Assembly: GCA_003024785.1 (NCBI GenBank)
Contig: PUQB01000867.1
Location: forward strand, 19,378 to 83,377
DNA from: Selaginella tamariscina
Lineage: Eukaryota > Streptophyta > Lycopodiopsida > Selaginellales > Selaginellaceae
Direction: 5' to 3'
DNA: 64,000 bases
Shown: piece after piece, positions 21,907-34,823 of the stretch
Position numbering within the stretch: the stretch's first letter is position 1
How the letters are laid out: the number at the start of each line of letters is the position of its first letter
Position numbers and translations under genes: made by a program
The notes under the pieces: generated by a model
What the model was told of the DNA's origin: nothing
Database searches by the model: none
The model's input: only the letters and a program-made list of their open reading frames with translations

Positions 21907-22900
21907 ATGGCTGATTTTGAGCACTTTCAACGTGAGCACCAAATATTGCTTCACGAGTTGGCCACTTTGTGCCAAGTGGTCACAGATATGCAAGGTTCCA
22001 CCACCGCGGCGCATGCAGCTGCTGATGCATCTTCCAAGGTTGCTACGCATGCTCTCTCTCAAGCATCCGTGGTTTTCTCTCCATTGAACACTTCTTCAGA
22101 GCTGAAGATTAACATGCCGGAAAAGTTTAGTGGCAATCGCACCGATTTCCAAGGTTCCTAAATCAGATCAGGCTTTCGATCCGCATGCAACCACATCACT
22201 ACTCGACTGATGCAAAAGGTTGGCTTTTTGGCATCCTTATTAGTTGGATCTCCACGGGCTTGGGTTGCCCCTTTGCTAGAGCGTGACGACTCATTAATGG
22301 AGGACTTTGAAGGATTTGTGGCTGCCTTTAAAGCCTGCTTTGGAGATCTCGACAAGTACCGTTTCACATGCACGAAGTTAGCAAGCTCACACAAGGATCT
22401 CGACTAGCTTCTATTTATGCATCCGAATTTTAGCAACTTTGCACGAACATTCCATGGGACGAGACTGCATTAATGAACATTTCCATTTTGGGTTGAGGAT
22501 GACGTGAAGGACCTTCTCCTTACATTACTAGATGTCCAAACATTAGCGGAGATCATGCAACAAGCCGTTCGCTGCGACAACCGTTTGTTCGAGCGTCATC
22601 AGAAAAATCCGTCAACAGTTCTGCAAACCAATCCTGTAGCTATGGTATATGTTCCTATGACACCTTCTAGAGTAGTTCCTATGGAGGTTGAGAAATACAA
22701 GCGTGACTCACTTTCCGCTGCTAAGAAGCAACGTCGCCGTAGTGAAAATCTATGCTTGTATTGTGGTGAAGCAGGACATAAGGTGTGCAAATGTCTATTA
22801 AAGCCAAGAAGTTCAAGACATGTGAAGTTGAAGCTGAAGTTCAGTCGGAAAACTTCAATGTCACTTCGTCTAGGAGCCGCAAAGTTGGACATAGGTGCAG
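21907..22900 (+). pseudogene. gypsy-2 copy 1 gag
   Basis: It starts MADFEHFQREHQILLHELAT at 21,907. The retrotransposon Gag core includes GFLASLLVGSPRAWVAPLLE (about 22,219). A zinc knuckle, CLYCGEAGHKVCKC, lies at 22,753-22,794. Stops and shifts occur near 22,160 and 22,400. Gag forms the element's particle and binds its RNA. Confidence 0.88.
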
Positions 22901-22929
22901 GCTCCATTGGTGCTACTCATACCATTCCA

Positions 22930-25900
22930 TCAATCAAGTTTCCTGTACACATTCATCTCAATAATCGAGAGCTCAAGGAGTTTGCCCTGTTAAACACTAG
23001 TGCAAATACATGCTTCATGGATGACACGTTTGCAACTCAACATGGTATTCCGGTGGTGAAGTTGAAGCGTGCAGTTCTTGTAAAGATGGCCGATGGTCAT
23101 TTGATTGCTTTTGGCGCAGTTACCCATGCTACACACCTTTCTCTTGCAGTCATGGCGCATTCAACTGTTCGATTTCCTTCAACTTGATCAAGACTCGGTC
23201 GACTCCCATCATTTTAGGCATGCCATGGTTCGTGGTTGCAAATCCTCAGATCGATTGGAGGTCTAGGACGCTCACGTTTTCCTCTCTGGCAGCCAGGATT
23301 AATCCTATACCTTCCTGCGTGTAAGATACGTTCTTAGTGTGAGGCAGTACAAGCTACAGGATTGACTGTGCATGTTCTGTATCAGTGTTGAAGACTCCTC
23401 CTCGACAAGATTCACCTCATGTCAGTTCCTCAACACATCCGCAAGCTCTCTCCACTCCTGTAAGTTGCCAAATTCTTATACAAGGTTCTTCAATCCTGTA
23501 TTAGTGTCGAAGGTTCCTCCTCAACAGGATCCACATCCTGTTGGTTCATCAGCACACTCGCAGGCTCTCCTCACTCCTGTGCATCCACGGAATTCTGTAC
23601 AGAATTCTTCCAATCTTGTACACTTGTCAACATCACAGGTTTTTCCCAATCCTACCTCTTTTCATTACTCTGCTTCTGTTCCACCCCCAAATCCTTCCTC
23701 TTTTTCAGTCACAGCTCCCTCCTCCTCTCCGAGTTCTTACCACTACCATGCATGAACTTGCCACTGATCCTTCCTTTTCACCTTTTTGCCTTTCAAGTAA
23801 CTCCTACGTCTCTTCTACCTTTCCTGTATCTGACTCTCTGTTTTTCAATCTCCTTCTTTGCTCCTTCTCCTTCTCCTCCTTCTTCCCTACCATCCAAGTA
23901 TCACTCCTTTCAGGACGTTTTTGACAAGCACAAGGCTACAGTTCTTCCTGTTCACAGGTCCTACGACTGTCCTATTGATCTTGCGAAGGAAAGACTCCAC
24001 CGTTCGGACCGATTTATGCATTGTCACCACAGAATTGGAGGTTCTTCGCCAGTACATCGAGGACAACTTGGCATCCGGCTTCATTCGTCACTCAAAGTCC
24101 CCTGCAGGAGCACCTATCTTCTTTGTCAAGAAGAAGATGGGAGTTTATGTTTGGTTGTGGACTACAGGGGTTTGAATCAAGTCACCATTCGGAATCGGTA
24201 CTCGTTGCCATTGATCCGAACTTCTCGATCGGCTGCAAGGAGCAAAGGTGTTCACGAAGATCGACTTACGAGGGGCTACAATCTTGTACGGATTCGTCCA
24301 GGCGATAAGTGGAAGACTGCCTTTGTACAAGGTATGGACACTTCGAGTACACGGTGATGCCTTTCGGACTTACCAATGCCCTCAGCTGTGTTCCAACACA
24401 TGGTGAACGACATCTTTCACGACTTCTTGGACCAGTTTGTGGTGATCTACCTCGATGACATTTTGATTTTCTCAAGGACCAGGCGGCACATGACAAGCAT
24501 GTACGATTAGTTCTACAGCGGCTTCGCGAGCATGGCATGTATGCGCAAAGTTGGAGAAGTGTTTTTTCAAGGATTCTGTGAGTTCTTGGGCTACATCTCT
24601 CCTGCTGGCGTTTCCATGCACAAGGTGAAGACCATCGTGGAGTGGGAGAGGCCCAAGTCTGTATAGACGTACAATGTTTCCTTGGCTTTGCAAACTTCTA
24701 CAGGCGGTTCATATAGGACTTCTCCAAGCGTGTACTTCTACTCACGGAACTCACCAAGCGCACAGGGTTTTCTCTTGGTCCGACAAGGTGGAACATGCAT
24801 TCACAGCACTCAAGGACGCCTTCACGACAGCTCCGATTTAGCACATCATGATCCTTTCCGTCCCTTCTTCGTTGAAGCAGATGCTTCGGATTTTGTGGTA
24901 GGTTCTATCCTATTACAAGTTGGAGAAGACAAGTTACTCCATCCTGTAACCTTTCACTCCCGTAAGTTCCTTTCGGCAGAGATCAATTACGAGATTCATG
25001 ACAAGGAACTCAAGGCCATTGTGGATTCGTTTGAGGAGTGGCGGCACTTCCTGGAGGTGCTGTACATCCTGTACAAGTCCTTACGGATCATAAGACCTAG
25101 AGTTATTTCAAATGGCTTGAGTTCTCAGTCGGCGACGCTAGGTGGGCGGAATTCCTATCACATTTTGATTTTGTCATCATCTACAGGCCGATTTTCGGAA
25201 TGGCAAGGTGGGCGCTTGTCTATGCGCTCTTACTTGCACCGACCCCGGGCGATCCTGCATATGACTGTCAAAGGTAAGTGTTGTTGGGTCCTGATTGATT
25301 CCGGCTTGCGGCACTACATGTTCATCAGGCTCCAGCAATTCAACACTTTTACAGGACATTCCGTTTGCAGTTGGCTACAGGACGACTTGGCAAAGAATGT
25401 GTTCTCACACATTAGTCCTGACATTGCAAGCTCGTCTTCTTCTAGTTCCTGTTCAAACTACAAATTGTTCGCCATACATGGACTCCTGTACCGGGAAGGT
25501 CTTATGTACATTCATGTTGGTGTTTACAGGACTGTGTGGTACAAGATTGTCATGATACCCCATCTACAAGACATTTTGGTGTGGCCAAGACAATTGAGTT
25601 GGTGATTCGCAACTATTGGTGGCATGGGTTGCGAGGTTTTGTGGAAAGGTTTATACAAAGTTGTGACACCTGCAACAGGTCGAAGATGCCTCATCATGCA
25701 CCCTCTAGTCTTCTTCGTCCTCTTCATGTTCCTTCTGCTCCTTGGAGATCCATTTTTATGGATTTCCTCACAGATCTTCCTCCTTCGTGGGTTTGATGCA
25801 GTTCTTGTGGTGGTTAACCATTTCACCAAACAAGCTCATTTCCTACCATGTAACAAGACGGCTACAGGCCAGACAACTGCTAAGTGGTGATCCACGAAGT

Positions 25901-26490
25901 GTTTCGACATCATGAACTTCTTGAGAGCATTGTTTCTAATCGAGCCCACAATTCATGTCCAAGTTTTGGCGAGAGCTTCTCCGAAGTCTACAAGTTAAAG
26001 CGGATCTTTCTTCAGGATATCATCCACAAACTGATGGGCAGTCCAAACGCACGATGCAGACTTGGAGCAATATCTTTGCTACTTCATCAGTTACCAACAG
26101 GACAACTGGTTGGACCTTCTTCCAATGGGAGTTTGCCTACAACAACTCTGTTCACACATCTACATGCCAGACACCTTTCTTCGCTCTTATAGGCTACCAT
26201 CCACGTTTTGACTTTGCTCCTCCTGCTTCTCCTTCTTCCATTTCTGCAATACATGATCGTCTCCAGCATCTTCATCATGTACATGATGATCTCCAGGTTC
26301 ATCTTCAGCAGCAAGGAACGGTACAAGCGTTATGCTGATACTCATCGTCAACCGGCACCTACATACAAGGTTGGTGACCTCATTTGGCTTCTTTGTCGCA
26401 TATTCGCACCAACAAGCCTTCTAAGTTGGATTTTCAACGATTGGGCCCTTACAGGATTGCGGCTGAGGTCAATCATGTAATTTCCGACTT
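22930..26490 (+). pseudogene. gypsy-2 copy 1 pol (PR, RT, RNase H, IN)
   Basis: The protease site is degraded (LLNTSANTCFMDD near 22,988; copy 3 keeps LLDIGANACFMDD). A Pro/Ser-rich linker follows (23,380-23,900). RT spans about 23,900-24,500 and keeps the catalytic YLDDILIFS at 24,448. RNase H starts PFFVEADASDFVVGSIL near 24,871. Integrase zinc region and core run 25,550-26,100 ([17 protein letters not shown] near 25,662). Many single-base shifts separate the blocks, so no long polyprotein remains. Confidence 0.88.
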
Positions 26491-26499
26491 AAGTTACCA

Positions 26500-26810
26500 T
26501 CTATGGTGAAACTTCATCATGTGTTTCACACCTCTTTGTTGGAGCCGTATCATCCTTCTTTTCTTCCTGGTCGTTCTCCTTCTCCTCCCCTCCTGTGGTC
26601 ATTGATGATGAACCTAAGTACGAAGTGGCAACCATCCTTGATTCTCGTCTTCACCACGCAATACTTGGTGGATGGAAAGGTTATTTGCCTACCGATCACA
26701 CTTTGGAACCTACATCCAACTTACTCCATGCTTCGTCCAAGGTTGTTGCCTTCCATTGGCATTATCCTACTAAACCAGGTCTCAAGACTCGTGGAACTCA
26801 TCCTTAGGGA
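26500..26810 (+). pseudogene. gypsy-2 copy 1 chromodomain tail
   Basis: KLHHVFHTSLLEPYHPS ends the integrase C-terminal region. A chromodomain follows (KYEVATILDSR, then WKGY and LEPTSNLLHASS, about 26,610-26,740). It has a shift at the centre. This class of tail marks chromoviruses. Confidence 0.8.
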
Positions 26811-26818
26811 GGAGGTGA

Positions 26819-27242
26819 TGTCACGACCCGATACAAGATGCAATATCCGATACAGGATACAAGATTTACAGGATACCTATAAGATATACCTACAGGATAT
26901 ACCTATAGGATATTCCTATAGGATATGCCTACAGGATATGTTAAGATATGCCTAGAGGATAAGGGTCACCATTTTTAGCTCATGACTAGATTAGCTCATG
27001 ACTAGATTAGCTCTTGGAGTTGTGAGCATAAAAGCTCCGACCTCAATTAGTTACTATCAACACCAATCTACGATCATTCTTGTTCCTTGTTCTTGTTTGC
27101 TCCTTACCTCCTGCTCTTGTCTTGTTCCTTTCTCATGCTCCTGGTTCCTAGTTCTTGTCCTGCTCCTTATCCTACTCCTGAGTCAAGCTTCCTTGTTCTC
27201 AGAATCCTGCTCACTTCCTTATTCATGGATCGTGACTTGACA
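26819..27242 (+). repeat. gypsy-2 copy 1 3' LTR
   Basis: It begins TGTCACGACCCGATAC and ends CGTGACTTGACA. It carries fewer 13-bp array units than the 5' LTR, which accounts for part of its shorter length. Confidence 0.92.
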
Positions 27243-27700
27243 AACGCCAAACTGCATCACGACTTAAATGGCTCCTGAGAATACGATAACTACTGAAAAG
27301 CATCGTCATAGTCGTCCGCATACCCAAATGCATATTTGAAGATCTCTGGAAGAATACTCCAATCTCCATGAGTTGCAACGTCCAGACCATTGTACCATTG
27401 CAAACCGTCCCTTGAAGACAAGTAGGAAACTCAGGCAAACACTAAGCACCATCCACGAATGATATGTGGCAACCACAGTGAAGTGGTCAAACCAATGGTA
27501 CACATCATCTCCAGGATTTCCACAAAAGAAATCCGACCGGACGGGGTTTGCAACATGAACAGAAGGAGTACCCTGGGCTGTGAATGATGCCATCAGCTGA
27601 GAGTGATTATTCAATTGCATACGCATGGCATCCAATAACTGCATGAGTAATTACTCCACAGACAAAGGATTTGCCTATTGTGAATCCATGTACGAAGAAA
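27243..27700 (-). pseudogene. gypsy-3 gag, 5' part
   Basis: On the minus strand a frame from about 27,644 reads MQLLDAMRMQLNNHSQLMAS and then FFCGNPGDDVYHWFDHFTVV, a typical Gag core start. It is cut at 27,243 by gypsy-2 and continues at 21,337. Confidence 0.75.
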
Positions 27701-27831
27701 AGACAGAATCTACAAGAAAGGAATAGATCTAAACAATGAAAAGCTAAATCTAAGAAGACAAAAAAATTGATAAAAAGACATAAATTCAAGCACTCGTAAG
27801 GACAATTAGAGGTGCCCCTCACCTCCACCAA

Positions 27832-27992
27832 TGTGAGAGCTCGGAATATACAAATGTGTATATCCATTAGTTCAAAAACCCTAAATTATATACAAGAGCA
27901 AGTGGTCTAAATTGAATCCAATCCGACGGCTATCAAAATTTATTATGGTAATAATAGTATGTGCACATGCACATGTACACGTGCATCTTACA
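27832..27992 (-). repeat. gypsy-3 5' LTR (right end)
   Basis: 161 bp, from TGTGAGAGC to CATCTTACA, then the GTATT target duplication at 27,993-27,997. It matches the left LTR base for base over most of its length. Confidence 0.88.
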
Positions 27993-27997
27993 GTATT

Positions 27998-28130
27998 ATA
28001 TATTGTGGTATAAAAGTGTCAATATCTTCTCTCTCACACACACACACACTCACAATGAAACACCCTAAGCCCTAAAACAGAGCATAGGGTAAAACCCTAA
28101 ACCCTGAAAATGAGAGCAGGGGCTCGTGGG
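27998..28130 (+). pseudogene. PPR gene promoter and first seven codons, truncated
   Basis: This is the plus-strand counterpart of 39,107-39,200. It holds a CT/CA microsatellite, telo-boxes (AAACCCTAAACCCT near 28,092-28,106) and a start codon at 28,110 reading MRAGARG. The match to the PPR gene ends at 28,130, where the sequence switches to the inverted arm A. Confidence 0.85.
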
Positions 28131-29862
28131 TCCAACAAAGTGTCCAAGCCTTAAAGATATTTCTCAGGTGATGAGACAATTCCAAGGACATTTAAGCTGG
28201 TTGTAAGACATAAAGTACAACGAAGATGGCAAGCCAACAATCCAATTCAAGGATAGTGTTCCCATGAGAAGAAAAGGTTGAGCAAGAAAGAAGTGAAGGC
28301 CATGTACGTGGAAGTGGAGACAAGGCGAAGTGAGAAGAAAAGATTGAGAATGCATGGATAGTGGACAACCATGGCTTTATTTAGATCTAAAATAGAGGAC
28401 TCTCCATACAAATTTTAGATTAATTTGGCATAGAATGTGTGGATGGGTAATAATATACATTTTCTACTATAGTTAGAATTGCATTAACAAGCATTATGTA
28501 CATGCTTAAACAATTTCATTGATGTGTAAGGCTCAACCATTAGACTATGTGTATGGTGTGTGTGTGGTGTCTCTATGTGTGTGAGAAAGCAAGAGAGATG
28601 TCTAGAAAAACAACAAATGGTTGGATTTAACAATTTTTTTCACATAATCATTGCATGTGACACAAGGTGTACCCAAATAAATGAATGCCTCGGAAAAAAC
28701 CCATCATTAAAATGGCAAGAAATGAATGCAATCCATTGATATGCTTCGACAATGCATGTATCTAAGAGTGCATTCATTAACACACATGTTAAAGCAAAAA
28801 ACAAAATAGGTAAGAAAATGCATATATGAAACCTTCCTACCACGAAGGAATAAGTATAGAAAAAGTTAATAAGAAAATCCTATCTAACAATAAGGATTGG
28901 TCAATAAGAAAAATCCTGTTTGTAAGAAGGAAACTTACGATGACAAAAAGTGAACGGTTAAGACGGTTGGTGTGATGTGGCACCAAGAATATGAAGGATT
29001 CGGTTAAGGGCTATATAGGAGAGAGTAGCACGTGAGAGAGAGAATATACAAGAAAATAATAAGACTTCACATTTATTATATCTTTATAATCATTTTAATA
29101 ATGCAAGTGCATATTTATGATATTTTGTGTAATATATATATATATATATATATATATTTGTCTTATGAATAAGATATTTTATGAATTTTCTCACATGGCA
29201 AATGGTCAAAGCAAAATCCTATCCTTAATTTTAGAGATGAGTTAAGATATGTGGAATAATATAAAGAGAGGTATTATAAGGACAAAATCCTCACTTTATA
29301 TTAAAACTTTTTATATTGTGCTAACAATGATTTTTTACACATGAAACTTTATACTTGGTATTGTGTCATTATTGTGATATAATTTGTTTAAATTCACAAG
29401 TAAAAGTAATTATGGTGAAAATAGCTCTAAAGAAGTACAACTTGGATAATGGCCTATTATAATCTTGATCCATTATTAATAAAGGAAAGAGATAATAGGC
29501 AGGCTGAAAGAGAAGTTGCTCGTGAGAACAAGTTAAGATTACTTGTTAGTAAGAAGTTATTGCTAAGATTATTGATCACATATAAGAAAACTGGATCACA
29601 CATGAACTATTAAATTGTAAGAAGAGGAATTTCAAAGAACTCCTCAAAGAAGAGAATTTCTTAGTAGACCGAAATGAAGATCTTTCAAAGGTTCCCATGT
29701 TAATATAGAGGAAGGTGGTAAAAGAACGCTATTGATAATGTTTAATATAACACTTTTTCTTATAATATTAAGAGGAACATTGATGTACCCAATATTTTTC
29801 GTAGAAAAGAAGAAAAATCATAAATAACACTTATTATAGTTTGAAAAATTTATAAAGTTGTA
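28131..29862 (-). repeat. Monomer arm A, inverted copy
   Basis: It matches 1-1,330 and 61,330-63,090 in reverse. It starts abruptly at the 28,130/28,131 joint and ends where about 1.2 kb of arm plus the outer end of the gypsy-2 LTR are missing. It has no intact gene; the TA microsatellite is at about 29,130-29,158. Confidence 0.9.
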
Positions 29863-32800
29863 TAGGATACGAGGAATACGGGATACAAGATATAAGATAC
29901 GGGATACAGGATATGCCCACAGGATATGCCTACAGGATATGCCTATAAGATATACCTACAAGATATGCCTACAGGATATGCCTACATGATATGGGACATT
30001 ATTTTTAGCTCATGACTAGATTAGCCCTTGGAGTATATTTTTAGTTCATGCATAGTTAGTTCTTGGAGTTGTGAGCATAAAAGCTTCGACCTAATTGTTG
30101 TACAATCAGTTACTATCAACCAGTATTTTACGATCATTCTTATCTTATTCCTTGCTCTGCCTTACTTTTGAAGTCAAACCTCCTATTCTTATCATGCTCT
30201 TGGTCGTGGCTTGACAGTTTGATAGTAATTGCTTTTATAACTCCCCGATTTCCAGTTACTTTTTTTTCCTCTTTAGCTTTTCCCCCTTGTTTTCCTCCTT
30301 TCTTTCAGGATCATGGCAAATTTGAGCAATTTCAACGCGAGCATCATATGTTGCTTCATGAGCTGGCCACTTTGCCCCAAATGGTCACAAATCTGTAAGG
30401 TTCCACCAACATGGTGCATGCAGCTGCTGATGCATCCTCCAAGGTTATTGCGCAGGCTCTTCTCAAGCTTTCGTGGTTTCCTCTTCTTCAGAGCCAAAGA
30501 TCAGCATGCTAGAGAAGTTTAGTGGCAATTGCGTTGATTTCTAAGGTCTCTTAAATCAGATCAGGCTTTTGATTAGTATGTAACCACTGCTACTAGACTG
30601 ATGCACAAGAGGTTGGCCTTTTGGCATTTACTAGTTGGATCTCCACGGGCTTGGGGTTGCCCCTTTGCTGGAGCGTGACAACCATGATGGAGACTTTGAA
30701 GGATTGTGGCTGCCTTGAAGCCTGCTTTGGAGATCCCGATAAGTACGAACCTTAGCAGAGATCATGCAACATGCTGTCACTACGACAACCATTTGTCGAG
30801 CGTCATTAGGAAAAATCCTGTCAGCAGTTCCTGCAAACCAATCCTATAACTGTAACACATGTTCCTATGACACCTTCTGGAGTAGTTCCTATGGAGATTG
30901 ACAAATACAAGCGTGGCCCACTTTCACTGCGAAGAAGCAACATCATTGTGGTGAGAACTTATGCTTGTATTGTGGTGAAACAAGACACAAGGTGGCAAAA
31001 TGTCCTATTAAAACTAGGAAGTTCAAGACGTGTGAAGTTCAAGTTGAAGTTTAGTAAAAAAACTTCAATGTCCACTTCATCTAGGAGCCGCGAAGTTAGA
31101 CGTAGGTGCAGGCTCCATTGGTGTTGTTTATACCATTCCATCACTCAAGTTTCCTATACACATTCGCCTTAATAATCGAGAGCTCAAGGAGTTTGCCCTG
31201 TTAAACACTGGTGCAAATGCATGCTTCATGAATGACATTTCGGTGATAAGTTGAAGCGTGCAGTTCTTGTAAAGGTTGCATATGGTCGTCTGATTACTTA
31301 TGGTGTAGTTACCTATGCTACCACACCTCTCTCACTCATGGCGCATTCAACTTGATTAAGACTCGGACGACTCCATTGTTTTGAGCATGCCATGGTTTGT
31401 GGTTGCAAATCCTCAGATAGATTGGAGGTCTAAGACGCTCATGTTTTCCTCTCCGGTAGCCAGGATCAATCCTATACCTTCCTGTGTGTAGGATATGACC
31501 TTAGTGTCTGAGGCAGTACAAGCTACATGATTGACCGTGCCTGTTCCTGTATCAGTATTGAAGATTCCTCCTCGACAGGATTCACCTCATGTCAGTTTGT
31601 CAACACATCCGCAGGCTCTCTCCACTCCTATAAGTTCATGGATTCCTGTACAGGGTTTTTATAATCCTGTATCAGTGTCGAAGGTTTCTCCTTAATAGGA
31701 TCCACCTCCTATCAGTTCGTCAGCACATTCGTAGACTCTCCTCACTCCTATGCATTCATAGACTTCTGTACATGATTTTTCTAATTTTGTACACTTATCA
31801 ACATCCGCATAGGTTTTCCCCAATCATGCCTCTTTTCATTACTCTACTTATGTTCCATCCCCAAGATCCTTCCTCTATTTCATTCACAGCTCTCTCCTTC
31901 TCCTCTTTGAGTTCTTACCACTACTATGCATGAACTTGCTATTGATCCTGCTCCTTTTCATCTCTTTGCTTTTTAAGTAACTCCTACGTCCTCTTTTACC
32001 TCTCCTGTATCTGACTCTCCTATTTTTTAATCCCCTTCTCCTCTTTCTACTTCCTCCTTACCATTCAAGTATCACTCCTTTCAGGACGTTTTTAATAAGC
32101 ACAAAGCTGTAGTTCTTTCTATTCACAAGTCCTATGACCGTTCTATTAATTTTGCGAAAGGGAAGACTCCACCGTTCAGACCGATTTATGCACTGTCACC
32201 TACAGAATTGGAGGTTCTTCGCCAATACATCGAGGACAACTTGGCATCCGGCTTCATTTGTCACTTAAAGTCCCCTGCAAGAGAGGCCTAAGTCTGTATG
32301 AGACATACAATGTTTCCTTGGCTTTGCAAACTTCTACAAGCGATTCATACAGGACTTCTCCAAGCGTGTACTTCCACTCACGAAACTCACCAAGCACACA
32401 GGGGATTTCTCTTGGTCCGATAAGGAAGAACATGCATTCAGAACACTCAAGGACACCTTCACGACAACTCTAATTTTAGCACATTCTGATCCTTCTCGTC
32501 CCTTCTTTGTTGAAGCACATTCTTTGGACTTTGTAGTAAGTTCTATCCTATCACAAGTTGGAGAAGACAAGGTACTCCATCATGTAGCCTTTCACTCTCA
32601 TAAGTTCCTTTCGGTGGAGATCAATTACAAGATTCATGACGAGGAACTCAAGGCCATTGTGGATTTGTTCAAGGAGTGGCGACACTTCTTGAAAGGTATT
32701 GCGCATCATGTACAAGTTCTTATGGATCACAAAACTTGGAGTTTTTTCAAACGGCTCGAGTTCTCAGTCAACGACAGGCTAGGTGGGCAAAATTTCTATC

Positions 32801-34823
32801 TGATTTTGTTATCGTCTACATGTCTGGTTTTCAAAATGGCAAAGCGGATGCATTGTCTAGGCGCTCTTACCTTGCACCGACCCCGGGCGATCTTGCAATA
32901 ATGTCAAAAGCAAGTATTGTTGGGTCCTGATCGATTTCGGCTTGCAGCACTACATGTTCATTAGGCTCCAGCACATTCAACACTTTTACAGGACATCCGT
33001 TTGCAATTGACTACAGACGACTTGGCAAAGAATGTGTTCTCACACATTAGTCTTGACATCACAAGCTCCTCTTCCTCCAGTTCCTGTACAGACTACAAGT
33101 TTTCACCATGCAAGACGGACTCTTATACCAGGAAGGTCTCATGTACATTCCTGTTGGCATTTACAGGACTTGTGTGGTACAGGATTATCATGATACCCCG
33201 GGTACATGACATTTTGGTGTGGCCAAGACAGTTGAGTTGGTGACTCGCAACTATTGGTGGCCTAGGTTGCAAGGTTTTGTGGAAAAGTTTGTACGGAGTT
33301 GTGACACCTGCAACAGGTCGAAGATGCCTTGTGACGCGCCCTTTAGTCTTCTTCGTCCTCTTCCTGTTTTCTCTGCTCATTGGAGATCCATTTCTATGAA
33401 TTTTCTCACAAATCTTCCTCCTCGTGGATTTGATGTAGTTCTTGTGGTGGTTGACCGTTTCACTAAATAGGCTCATTTCCTACCATGTAACAAGATGACT
33501 ACAGGCTAGACAACTGTTGAGTTGGTGATCAGTGAAGTGTTCCTACATTATGGTCTTCTTGAGAGCATTGTTTTTGATCGAGGCCCACAATTTTGTCTAG
33601 ATTTTGGCGAGAGCTTCTCCAGAGTCTACAAGTTAAAGCGAATCTTTCTTCAGGATATCATCTACAAACTGATGGGCAATTAGAATGCACGATTCAGACC
33701 TTGGAGCAGTATCTTCGCTGCTTCATCAGTTACCAACAGGACAACTGGCTGAACCTTCTTCCTATGGTGGAGTTTGCTTACAATAGCTCCGTTCATGCAT
33801 CTACATGCCAGACACCTTTCTTCGCTCTTACAGGCTACCATCCACGTTTTCACTTTGCTCCTCATGCTTCTTCTTCTTTCGCTCCTGTAGTACAGGATTT
33901 TCTCCAACATCTTCGTCAGGTACAAGATGATCTTCGAGTTCATCTTTAGCAGGCACAAGAATGGTACAAGCATCATGCTGATACTCATTGTCAGCCGGCG
34001 CCTGCATACAAGATTGGTGATCTCATGTGGCTTCTTCATTGGCATATTCGCACCAACAGGCTTTCTTTTAAGTTGGATTTTCAACGTTTAGGCCCTTATA
34101 AGATTGCGACTGAGGTCAATCCTATAGCTTTCCGATTAGAGCTACCATTTACTATGAAACTTCATCATGTGTTTCACACCTCTTTGTTGGAACCGTATCA
34201 TCCTTCTTCTCTTCCTAGTCGTGCTTCTTCTCTTCCCCCTCCTGTGGTCATTGACGATAAACCTGAGTATGAAGTTGCAGCCATTCTTGATTCTCGTCTT
34301 CATCGTCACCAACTTCAATACTTGGTAAATTAAAAAGGTTATTCTTATCGATCGCACTTGGGAACCTGCATTCAATTTACTCCATGCTTCTTCCAAGGTT
34401 GCTGCCTTTCATTGGCGTTATTATCCTGCTAAACTAGGTCCTAGGACTCGTGAAACTCATCCTTAGGGAGGAGGCGCTGTCACGACCCAATACAGAATAC
34501 AGGATACGGGATACGGGATACGGGATACAGGATATGCCCATAGGATATGCCTACATGATACCTATAGGATATGGGACATTATTTTTAATTCATGACTAGA
34601 TTAGCCCTTGGAATATATTTTTAGCTCATGCCTAGATTAGCTCTTGGAGTTGTGAGCATAAAAGCTCCGACCTAATTGTTGTACAATTAATTAATATCAA
34701 CACGAGTCATTTTATGATATTATTCTTGTTATATTCTTTGTTCTTGTCTTATTCTTTGCTCTTGCATTGATTTTAAAATCAAAATTCCTTATTCTTATCA
34801 TGTTCTTAGGTCATGGCTTGACA
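29863..34823 (+). mobile_element. gypsy-2 copy 2, RT-deleted
   Basis: The 5' LTR is truncated (29,863-30,216); the 3' LTR is 34,478-34,823. Gag (30,313 on), CCHC (CLYCGETRHKVAKC, 30,963), RNase H (32,510-32,900), integrase (33,220-33,950) and chromodomain (34,260-34,420, YEVAAILDSRLHRHQLQYLV) are recognisable. About 550 bp holding the reverse transcriptase core is missing at 32,277-32,283, where copy 1 shows short shared sequence at both break ends. The right flank equals the left flank of copy 3 in reverse, so the two derive from one insertion. Confidence 0.92.

Larger units (their letters stand above)
21338..27242 (+). mobile_element. Chromodomain Ty3/gypsy element, gypsy-2 copy 1
   Basis: LTRs lie at 21,338-21,818 and 26,819-27,242. 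Flanks AACAC (21,333-21,337) and AACGC (27,243-27,247) are a near-matching target duplication inside gypsy-3 gag. Internal order is gag, CCHC, protease, reverse transcriptase, RNase H, integrase, chromodomain, which marks a chromovirus. Such chromodomains target integration to chromatin. This is the longest gypsy-2 copy here, and it has many shifts. Confidence 0.93.
17292..27992 (-). mobile_element. Short-LTR Ty3/gypsy element, gypsy-3, split by gypsy-2
   Basis: Two LTRs of about 160 bp (17,292-17,450 and 27,832-27,992) are flanked by GTATT (17,287-17,291 and 27,993-27,997). The empty site is at 39,201-39,205 (AATAC on plus), between the RRM and PPR genes. The interior reads right to left: gag, protease, reverse transcriptase, RNase H, integrase. 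Gypsy-2 copy 1 interrupts gag at 21,338-27,242. Without it the element is about 4.8 kb. All domains carry stops or shifts. Confidence 0.9.

Noticed and set aside
21300..27250. CRISPR-like array from the 13-bp LTR repeats
   Set aside because: The units are contiguous with no spacers, degenerate, and lie in a plant retrotransposon LTR.
28080..28110. Telomere-like AAACCCTAAACCCT as an interstitial telomere
   Set aside because: Only one or two units occur, always just upstream of gene starts, which fits a telo-box promoter element.
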